The notes beneath the pieces were generated by a model. The model was not told where the DNA came from and made no database searches. It was given only the letters and a program-made list of their open reading frames with translations. Both the position numbers and the translations under genes were made by a program. A stretch of DNA of 34,907 bases, taken from assembly GCA_016874975.1 (NCBI GenBank), contig VGSQ01000023.1, positions 1-34,907 on the forward strand, written 5' to 3'. This stretch comes from Deltaproteobacteria bacterium. GTDB lineage: Bacteria > Desulfobacterota > Desulfobaccia > Desulfobaccales > 0-14-0-80-60-11. Shown in pieces: positions 8,468 through 14,305 of the stretch. How positions within the stretch are numbered: position 1 is the stretch's first letter; each line of letters begins with the position of its first letter.

Positions 8468-8570
8468 GTCTTGACTTTCCGGCAGACCACATGTTTCAAG
8501 AACTGAACAAATAACATCATAGTCGCCCACGTGGTTTTTTTTTCAGAGGCGGGGCCACGGCATTTTTTTC

Positions 8571-8599
8571 TTGCCGCCCCGCTTGCCCTATGGTATACG
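8571..8599 (+). promoter_or_regulatory. possible promoter of the peptide-modification operon
   Basis: TTGCCG (8571-8576) and TATACG (8594-8599) are 17 bp apart, each matching 4 of 6 consensus bases, and TG-N precedes the -10 (extended -10). Transcription would start about 15 bases before the ATG at 8621, leaving only a very short leader around the GGAGG at 8607-8611. The divergent nucleotidyltransferase promoter must also lie between 8468 and 8620. A CCACGTGG palindrome (8527-8534) is a candidate operator. All of this is weak pattern evidence. Confidence 0.35.
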
Positions 8600-8620
8600 A
8601 ATTTTCGGAGGCGCTCAAGC

Positions 8621-9590
8621 ATGGCCGTCCTGGACCATGTTTACCAGAAGGCCCGGGAACATCTCATCCCCCTGTCGGTGCACTTCGACCTGACCTACCG
8701 GTGCCACCAGCGGTGCATACACTGCTATATCCCCGAGGCCTGGCGCCGGGGGGAGGGCCCCGGCCCGGAACTCACCACCCACCAGATCAAAAACATCCTG
8801 GACCAACTGGCCGACGCCGGCACCTTCTTCCTCACCTTCAGCGGCGGGGAGATATTTTTGCGTGAGGATTTTTTTGAAATCCTTTGCTATGCCAGAGATT
8901 TAAATTTTTCTATATCATTAATGACAAGCGGTACATGCGGAATACAATAAAGAAGATCTTATGAAACTAAGAGAAATCGGCATAGAAGGAATATTTGTAA
9001 GTTTTTACGGTGCAAACAAATCGGTTCACGACAAAATTGCCGGTGTGCCGGAGTCAGGAGACAAGGTTGAAAGAACCCTGGAAAGTTGCCGTTTATTAGG
9101 TCTTAAAGTAGTTTTGAATTGCGTAATTCTCAGTGATAATTTAAATGAAATGGTAAATATTTACAAATACGCAAATGAAAAAGGCCTTAAAATTAGGACA
9201 GACTGCGATATTGTGCCAAGATGGGACGGAAGTGATGAATTCCTGGAAAAAATCATAAATAATGAATCATATAAAAAAATGTTAGGACAATTGGCGTGGT
9301 TTGGTCATGTTAAAACCGATGACTCTTTGCATCATTCTCATAATTTGGGTGGCTGCTATGCTGCTTTAAACAGTTGCTACATTTCCCCCCAAGGTGAACT
9401 ATGGCCCTGTATAGATGTTCCTTGGAAATGTGGAGAACTTCAAAGTGGATTAAAATTTGCCCAGATTTGGCAAGACTCTCCTATTCTAAATAAGGCACGA
9501 CGACTACAAAAATTAATGGCTATGGAAAATAATAAACTCTGCATTTATTCGCGACATAAAAAACATCACTACGAGCAGGAGGAAGAATAA
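8621..9590 (+). pseudogene. radical SAM/SPASM peptide-modifying protein, frameshifted
   Basis: The start is ATG 8621 behind GGAGG. Reading frame 1 gives the radical SAM N-terminus: C28-x3-C32-x2-C35 in YRCHQRCIHCY for the 4Fe-4S cluster and TFSGGEIFLRED for SAM binding. The frame ends early at TAA 8948. The family sequence continues in another frame from about 8937 (NKEDLMKLREIGIEGIFVSF) to TAA 9590. Removing one base near 8936 joins the two halves smoothly, giving about 322 residues. The C-terminus has SPASM-like cysteines (GGCYAALNSCYISPQGELWP then C), but the last Cys cluster usually present is missing and the tail ends in EQEEE. Codon use changes abruptly from GC-rich to AT-rich at about 8855, inside the gene. 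It is either a real frameshift or a sequence error. It would act on the peptide encoded immediately downstream, with which it overlaps (TAATG). Confidence 0.82.
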
Positions 9591-9748
9591 TGAAATCCAA
9601 GGATACCCCATTAGGGAAAAATACTTATTGCAAACCCATCTGGGAAAAACAGGAGCTTTTCGAGCGCTATTCTCTTCAGGCCTGTCCACAAACCGGTAGT
9701 GGGACAAAATGTAAAATTAAAGATATATGTCAAAATCCTCGTTCTTGA
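9590..9748 (+). CDS. candidate modified-peptide precursor (52 aa, YxxP leader, Cys-rich core)
   Basis: A short gene that is easily missed. Its ATG (9590) shares the A of the radical SAM stop (TAATG) and has a perfect AGGAGG at 9577-9582 with a 7-nt spacer. The 52-residue product starts MKSKDTPLGKN. Next comes YCKPIWEKQELFERYSL, which has the Y-x-x-P...LF spacing that PqqD/RRE domains recognise in RiPP leaders. The tail begins QACPQTGSGTKC and ends KIKDICQNPRS, with three Cys in the tail (residues 32, 41, 47) plus Cys14. The last residue is Ser, the residue that HPr-kinase homologues phosphorylate in some lasso precursors. The next gene starts inside it (22-bp overlap). The call rests on ribosome site, position and motifs. 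It may correspond to the ScmA small proteins of the SynChlorMet cassette, from memory and unverified. Confidence 0.75.
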   Translation: MKSKDTPLGKNTYCKPIWEKQELFERYSLQACPQTGSGTKCKIKDICQNPRS

Positions 9749-10563
9749 TAGATTTCTTTTATCCTCCCTTTTATAGGGATGGTCAGCCGTTTTTTGGTAC
9801 TGGACCACCTAAGAATTGGGAGGGGCGACTTAATTTTTATAATTTGCCGGTTCAGTGGAACTTCAAAATATCCATTGAAGACCCAAATCGTCTTGATAAG
9901 CCTGAGACAGGCTTGAAGATTTTACCTGTTCCCAATGGGAGAGACTTCTTAGTATTTGAAGATAACAACATAGTTAAAGTCTGGCAGGACACATTTTCAC
10001 TTTCGCTGGATTTTCCGATAAGAAAGAGTAAATCGCGTCTAGATGCCTGGGATGAATGGCAGACCCCACTTAGATTTACCTTTTTTTTTGCCCTATTAGA
10101 ATATGATTTCTTGCTACTTCACGCCTCGAGTTTAATCCGGCACGATTATGCTTTGGTTTTTCCCGGCATATCAGGAGCCGGTAAGACCAGCATCGTCCGG
10201 AGCGCCCAAAATGTGCCGATTTTGAGCGATGAAATTTCGGCTGTAAGGGTCGGCCCCAAGGGAACTCAGGACATTGCCTATGGTACACCTTTCCATGGTG
10301 ATTTGGGTGTTCCTGGGGATTGTCTTTTTGCTCCATTAAAAGGATTGTTTTTCCCAGTGAAAAGTCGGGAAAATCACTTGACCCCACTAACACCTCAAGA
10401 AACTTTGCGGCATTTATTGCCCTGTATTTTTTCATTTACCAGCATGGAATCACGTAAGAGAAAACTTTTTGATTTAGGTGTAGCTTTAGCAGAGAAAGTA
10501 CCAGGCTATCTCTTTTATTTTAATTTAACCCCTGGAATGTGGGATATGCTGGATGAATTGTAA
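9727..10563 (+). CDS. HPr(Ser)-kinase-like protein of the peptide cassette
   Basis: 278 residues. A P-loop, GISGAGKTS (residues 147-155), is preceded by LLLHASSL and followed by ILSDEIS (about 166-171), the arrangement seen in HPr kinase/phosphorylase and its peptide-cluster relatives. The N-terminal ~120 residues are divergent and would form a substrate-recognition domain. Housekeeping HPr kinases are associated with PTS genes, none of which are here. Context points instead to the ScmC-type or lasso PadeK/ThcoK-type kinases that phosphorylate a Ser in a precursor peptide. The ATG at 9727 lies inside the precursor gene, with only a weak AAAG upstream, so translation is probably coupled. The gene is AT-rich throughout, unlike the flanking chromosome. 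Substrate assignment to the C-terminal Ser of the upstream peptide is inference. Confidence 0.85.
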   Translation: MSKSSFLIDFFYPPFYRDGQPFFGTGPPKNWEGRLNFYNLPVQWNFKISIEDPNRLDKPETGLKILPVPNGRDFLVFEDNNIVKVWQDTFSLSLDFPIRKSKSRLDAWDEWQTPLRFTFFFALLEYDFLLLHASSLIRHDYALVFPGISGAGKTSIVRSAQNVPILSDEISAVRVGPKGTQDIAYGTPFHGDLGVPGDCLFAPLKGLFFPVKSRENHLTPLTPQETLRHLLPCIFSFTSMESRKRKLFDLGVALAEKVPGYLFYFNLTPGMWDMLDEL

Positions 10564-11002
10564 GGAAGCTCTCTGGATTATCGGGCTAAGACTAGGACAT
10601 GCGATGATTTTTCGTCCTAAGGGAGACAGCATGAAGCCGATGCTGCAAGAAGGCGATATAGTTACAATAGCTCCTGCCAAGTATTATCGCAAAGGTGACA
10701 TAGTTCTAAGTAAAGGCGTAGATGGGTTGGTTCTCCATCGATTCGTAGGAAAGGTGCATGGCAACTTATTTTTTAAAGGGGATGCGCTCATTTCCTTTGA
10801 CCCCTCATCTTCAGACAGGGAGATCCTGGGCGTGGCCGTGGCCCGGGAGCGGGGGGGGAAGGTGGTCCGGCTGGACACCTTCGGGGCCCGGTTCCGGGGG
10901 TTGGGTTTTTGCCTGGCGACGCTGCTCCTTCCCCGGCTGGTCCCTCTTCTGGGCGCTCTGCGGCGGTGGGTGCGGCGGCTAACGTTGCGTCCTTTCTCTT
11001 GA
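10553..11002 (+). CDS. S26-type signal peptidase-like protease
   Basis: 149 residues, overlapping the kinase gene by 11 bp. FRPKGDSMKPMLQEGDIV contains the S26/S24 nucleophile motif (Ser26 in GDSM). Further on, KGDIVLSKG and GLVLHRFVG supply a His (His62), which matches the Ser-His dyad of the archaeal/ER (Sec11-like, S26B) type rather than the Ser-Lys dyad of LepB. KGDAL follows. A hydrophobic segment near residues 112-132 could anchor the protein in the membrane, with an Arg-rich end (RRWVRRLTLR). Such small peptidases recur in radical SAM/PqqD cassettes, where they may remove the leader peptide; this role is inference. The first ~85 codons are AT-rich, and the remainder turns sharply GC-rich from about 10825. 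Confidence 0.82.
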   Translation: MNCKEALWIIGLRLGHAMIFRPKGDSMKPMLQEGDIVTIAPAKYYRKGDIVLSKGVDGLVLHRFVGKVHGNLFFKGDALISFDPSSSDREILGVAVARERGGKVVRLDTFGARFRGLGFCLATLLLPRLVPLLGALRRWVRRLTLRPFS

Positions 11003-11246
11003 TTTCCCTCCTTGAAAATATCGCTTGCTTTTGCCCTTTCGTTTATGGTAGGGGTTTTTTATTGCTCTCAGGTTTCATCATTGCTTGGGATCTTATAGGG
11101 GAAAGAGCGGTTTTTAAATCCCAGGATTGCGATAGACTTTGCCGGTCAGGGTAACGATGGATGCGCCGTCACCTGAGCGGAGTGAAGCAACTGAGGTATT
11201 TCACCTGACGAAATTCCTCGGTGCGCCCCGAAAACCAATTTTTAAT

Positions 11247-11541
11247 CAGTGCTGTCCGGCACAATTTTTGCGCATAAGGTATCTCTGACAAGGATATTGC
11301 CCCTATCCTTGATGTTTCGGCTCTGAGAGAATAGGAGGCGCATATAAAAAAGACCTACGGACATGGAAGAGCCTGCATTTCAGGCTCCCTCCCCCTTGAT
11401 GGGGGAGGGCTGGGGTGGGGGTGGCGAAATTATTTGTAATGACGCTGACTTGCTTTATTCGCCCCCCTCCCCCAACCCCCTCCCACCGTGGGGAGGGGGC
11501 TTAATAACGCAATCATGCAAAATCCCTACCGGACAGCACTG
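11247..11541. mobile_element. 295-bp non-autonomous transposon (MITE) with 9-bp target duplication
   Basis: Perfect 13-bp terminal inverted repeats: CAGTGCTGTCCGG (11247-11259) and CCGGACAGCACTG (11529-11541), with looser similarity for about 15 further bases (CACAATTTTTGCGC against TAGGGATTTTGCAT). The element is flanked on both sides by the identical 9-mer ATTTTTAAT (11238-11246 and 11542-11550). The interior has two inverted C/G-rich blocks (about 11386-11427 and 11460-11500) and no gene. It lies between the peptidase and PqqD genes; the preceding 11003-11237 stretch has no supported gene. A solo copy of the right end is at 7226-7291. The terminal sequence suggests an IS4-like parent, which is a guess. 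Confidence 0.85.
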
Positions 11542-11592
11542 ATTTTTAATAACGATAGGTCGTTGCACAGCTTTTTCGTCAATGGCGGACCC

Positions 11593-11898
11593 ATGAATCG
11601 ATATCCCTTCAGGAGCAGCGACACGGCGCACCGGTTGTTGGTGGATGAAGCCATTGTGGTGAACTTCAAGACCAGCTTTTTCTACAATCTCAATCCGGTG
11701 GGGACGTTTATCTGGGAGCGCTGCGACGGACGCCACCGCCTGGGGGAGATCGTCCGGGCCCTGACCGAGGAATATGAGGTGGGCGAGGACGAGGCCCGAC
11801 GGGACTGCCTGGAATTCATCGAGGGCCTGGTGGAGCAGGGGGTGCTGGCCTGGAGCGAGACGCCGGCGCCGCCGGAGGGGGAGCGGGGGCCGGCCTGA
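11593..11898 (+). CDS. PqqD-like peptide chaperone (RRE domain)
   Basis: 101 residues from ATG 11593 (weak GGCGGA upstream; an in-frame extension runs back into the transposon and is not favoured). The PqqD fold is visible across nearly the whole protein: HRLLVDEAIVVNFKTSFFYN (beta strands), LNPVGTFIWERCDGRHRLGE (the N..G..IW..CDG...L.E core) and then two helices ending FIEGLVEQGVLAW. PqqD-like RRE proteins bind the leader of a ribosomal peptide and deliver it to the radical SAM enzyme. The expected partners, a radical SAM protein and a YxxP-leader peptide, lie 2-3 kb upstream. A transposon has separated it from the rest of the operon, so it may now be expressed independently. The C-terminal Pro/Glu tail is not part of the fold. 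Confidence 0.88.
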   Translation: MNRYPFRSSDTAHRLLVDEAIVVNFKTSFFYNLNPVGTFIWERCDGRHRLGEIVRALTEEYEVGEDEARRDCLEFIEGLVEQGVLAWSETPAPPEGERGPA

Positions 11899-12005
11899 GG
11901 GGGGCGGGCGCCCGGTGGGCCTCCGGCCGGCCTGACATCGGCCGTGGTGAGGGGGCGCGGGGCGCAATCTGCGGAACGGTTCAGGGATATGGTGCTACGG
12001 GGCGC

Positions 12006-12120
12006 CATGGTGCGCGGTGCGCACCCTACTTGTCAAGACGGTTGCTCATGAGCCTGGGGCTTGGCCGCACAGCAGGAAAAGTTCCCCCTCCCCCCAGCCC
12101 CCTCCCACAAGGGGAGGGGG
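12006..12120. repeat. REP-like palindrome plus dispersed repeat and C/G hairpin
   Basis: Bases 12009-12025 are the palindrome GGTGCGCGGTGCGCACC. From 12028 to about 12090 the sequence resembles 19737-19800 (shared TCAAG.CGGTTGC.CATGAGCC, later GGAAAAGTT.CCCCTC). Bases 12098-12120 form a hairpin with CCCCCTCCC paired to GGGAGGGGG. All belong to repeat types found elsewhere in the window. The 11899-12636 gap also holds a GGACACCC/GGGTGTCC hairpin at 12200-12221; no gene is supported in it. Confidence 0.6.
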
Positions 12121-12535
12121 AAGAAAGGAACTGTGGCCGGCACAGGGCGTGCCGGGCAGGCCGAGGGCTTGCAGCCGCGGGTCGCACCCTGAACGGGCTG
12201 GACACCCGGGGGCGGGTGTCCCACAGAGAAATACGGGGCGCCCGGGATTGGATAACCAGGTCATAAGGCGGGCCTGGCGCGCCGAGGGGTGGCCGGATAA
12301 CCCAGGCCGGCCGGGTTGGTGGTAAAAAACCTGGAACATGATTTTCAGGATGTGAAACACGGCGGGCAGGGCGGGGGACCGGGCCTTGCCGTCAGCTTGA
12401 AAATATTGCTGGATTTTTCGGTCCGGTTCCGGTAGGAACAGGATTTGCATGGACCGGAGAGGGAGCCTCGGTCCCGCCCCTTGAGGTGGGCCGGAGGGAA
12501 GGCGAAGCAATCCTGGCATCAATGAGATTAACTTC

Positions 12536-12577
12536 CTGAAATTACAGCATAATAAAGAAATTATCGCTGTAATTCAG
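12536..12577 (+). promoter_or_regulatory. long inverted repeat upstream of the NusG-like gene
   Basis: The left arm CTGAAATTACAGCATAAT and the right arm ATTATCGCTGTAATTCAG pair over about 17 bp around a 6-nt loop (AAAGAA), with two single-base bulges. The structure is AT-rich in a GC-rich setting and ends 60 bp before the start of the NusG/UpxY-like antiterminator gene that heads the exopolysaccharide locus. It could be an operator for a dimeric regulator or an RNA leader hairpin. No T-run follows, so it is not a classical terminator. Confidence 0.55.
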
Positions 12578-12636
12578 AGGGGCGAAGCCTGCGCGGACAA
12601 AGCGGCGGGGGTCGCCCCACCGGCATGGAGGGCTTC

Positions 12637-13197
12637 ATGGAAGGCCGGTTCGGGGTGGCAGAGGCAGGGGTCGGGAACGTCCGGGCCGAAGCGGACGCCG
12701 CCTTCGCCTGGTACGTCATCCACACCCGGAGCCGCCATGAGGCCATGGTAGCATCGGCCCTGGCCCGACAGGACCTGGAGATTTTCCTGCCCTGCATCCG
12801 GGTTCCCAGCCGCCGCCGGGACCGCCGGGTGATCCTCAGCCTGCCCCTCTTTCCCGGCTACCTGTTCTGCCACTCCGACCTCAATCCCCACACCCATCTG
12901 GACATCATCAGGCACCCGGGCGTGGTGCGCCTGTTGGGGGTGAAGGGCCGGGCGGCGCCGGTGCCGCCGGAGACGGTGGAGTCCATCCGCCTCATGGTGG
13001 CCGGCGACCGGCCCTGCTATCCGTGGCCCTTTCTCTCTCGGGGGCGGCGGGTGCGCATCCTGGACGGGCCGCTCACGGGCGCCGAGGGCCTCATCCTGGA
13101 GCGCCGCGACAAAAAACGGCGGCTGGTGGTGAGCGTGGAACTGTTTTGCCGGTCCGTGGCGGTGGAGCTGGCCGAAGACGTGGTGGCGCCGGTCTGA
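12637..13197 (+). CDS. NusG/RfaH-family transcription antiterminator (UpxY-like)
   Basis: 186 residues. ATG 12637 is preferred over 12625 because GGAGGG (12627-12632) lies just before it. The NGN domain starts at FAWYVIHTRSRHE, the hallmark W-Y-V-x-x-x-x-x-R-x-E motif, and continues with PLFPGYLFCH and HPGVVRLLGVKGRAAPVP. A KOW motif follows near the C-terminus: LSRGRRVRILDGPLTGAEG. Specialised NusG paralogues of this kind (RfaH, UpxY, LoaP) load on RNA polymerase at the start of long exopolysaccharide operons and suppress premature termination. Here it is the first gene of more than 22 kb of same-strand polysaccharide genes interrupted by many hairpins, which fits that role. The 12536-12577 hairpin upstream may be involved in its control. 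Confidence 0.92.
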   Translation: MEGRFGVAEAGVGNVRAEADAAFAWYVIHTRSRHEAMVASALARQDLEIFLPCIRVPSRRRDRRVILSLPLFPGYLFCHSDLNPHTHLDIIRHPGVVRLLGVKGRAAPVPPETVESIRLMVAGDRPCYPWPFLSRGRRVRILDGPLTGAEGLILERRDKKRRLVVSVELFCRSVAVELAEDVVAPV

Positions 13198-13380
13198 CCC
13201 GGACCGCATCCGACCGGGAGAATCGTCATTCGGGGTGGGCGTTGGCGGCAATGTTAAGCAATATGAAAATCAGGCATCATGCGCCTGGCCGGTGAATCCA
13301 ATAGTGAATCCCGCGTATCAACCGCAGTTGTTCTGAAAAAATCTCTCCTTTTCACTTAAGAAAATTAATTTATTACAAGA

Positions 13381-13580
13381 GAGCTTCTTGCAAAACTTAC
13401 GGACAGCATTACGGTTTCCGAAAAAGCTTGGTGCGCGGTGCGCACCCTACAGAATCCTCCGATGTTCTGGTCCCCCCGTAGGGTGCGCACCGCGCACCAT
13501 GAAAGAGGTCGGCATCCGGCAGAGCTTTTTCAAAACCGCCGCCCTTTCACACGACATAAGGAGAATTTTGCAAGACCCTC
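13381..13580. mobile_element. MITE-like element, family A, copy 3 (200 bp, inverted)
   Basis: Opposite orientation to copies 1 and 2. The ends are GAGCTTCTTGCAAAA (13381-13395) and TTTTGCAAGACCCTC (13566-13580). A perfect 4-bp flank duplication AAGA lies at 13377-13380 and 13581-13584. Two inverted 17-nt palindromes lie at 13430-13446 and 13482-13498. The element sits between the antiterminator gene and the first structural gene of the locus, so transcription of the polysaccharide genes must pass through its hairpins. Confidence 0.8.
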
Positions 13581-13680
13581 AAGAATCAAGGATATCGGGG
13601 CGAATTTGTCTTGCATTGCAAAGAAGAAATACCCTAAGGTGTTTCTGGATTGATGTTTTCCGGACGGAGGGAATAAAGTC

Positions 13681-14274
13681 ATGCGGCGCAGATTGAGCAT
13701 GGCAGGGGCAGTAATGGTCCTGCTGGTGGTGGTGTGGGGATGGGGGCCCTCTCCGGCGGCGGCCACGGTGGCGGGCGATATGGCCAAAAACCTGCCTTTG
13801 GAGAAGGTCATTGCCAACGGGTTGGGCGCGGGCCTGGCCATTGAAACCATCCTGGCCCAGGCGCTGGACGCGGGCGCCGACCCCTGCGCGCTGCTGAAGG
13901 CGGCTTTGCAGCAGGGAGTGGAAATGGCCCGGGTGTTCAAATTTTTCCGGGACCGGGGCAAGGCCGACCCTGAGTTCGCCAGGGTCTGCGGTCCCTGCGT
14001 CATGATGAAGTGCGCGGTGGACGCGGGCAAAGACCAGGTGGAGGCGGCCAACGCCATGATGTCCGCGGGGGAGCAACTGGAGACGGTGCGCAGTTGTCTG
14101 GCGGGCCTGGGCTATGCGGGGGCCAGCACCTACACCTACACGCCCCCGGGAGTGCCGCCGGTGACCGCGCCTCCGGCGGTGGTGCCGCCGGTGGTGGCGC
14201 CGCCCTTCCCGGGCGGCGGCGGGGGCGGCGGCGCGCCGCCCATCATCCCGCCGGTGGCCTCCCCGGCCATGTAG
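13681..14274 (+). CDS. exported Cys-containing protein with Pro/Gly-rich tail
   Basis: 197 residues, start ATG 13681 with GGAGGG about 9 bases upstream. An Arg-rich N-terminus and hydrophobic stretch (MAGAVMVLLVVVWGWG) end at SPAAA, a standard signal peptide. The mature part (about 29-145) is helical with five cysteines, including CGPCVMMKC. It is followed by a low-complexity tail of Thr/Tyr/Pro (TYTYTPPGVPPVTAPP) and a run of seven Gly before AMP-like residues PPIIPP. I do not recognise a family. As the first structural gene of the exopolysaccharide locus, immediately before an outer-membrane barrel gene, it may be a periplasmic or surface accessory of export, but this is inferred only from position. 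Composition matches the host chromosome. Confidence 0.75.
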   Translation: MRRRLSMAGAVMVLLVVVWGWGPSPAAATVAGDMAKNLPLEKVIANGLGAGLAIETILAQALDAGADPCALLKAALQQGVEMARVFKFFRDRGKADPEFARVCGPCVMMKCAVDAGKDQVEAANAMMSAGEQLETVRSCLAGLGYAGASTYTYTPPGVPPVTAPPAVVPPVVAPPFPGGGGGGGAPPIIPPVASPAM

Positions 14275-14305
14275 AGAGGGCAGCGTCTCAAGGGGGGGGT
14301 GAGAC

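Noticed and set aside
8925-8950. Programmed ribosomal frameshift in the radical SAM gene
   Set aside because: No slippery heptamer or downstream stimulatory structure, and the site coincides with an abrupt composition change, so mutation or sequence error is simpler.
11373-11540. Short ORF (starting MEEPAFQAP) with AGGAGG upstream
   Set aside because: It lies wholly within the transposon, translates its C/G repeat blocks, and the AGGAGG is more than 20 bases from the ATG.
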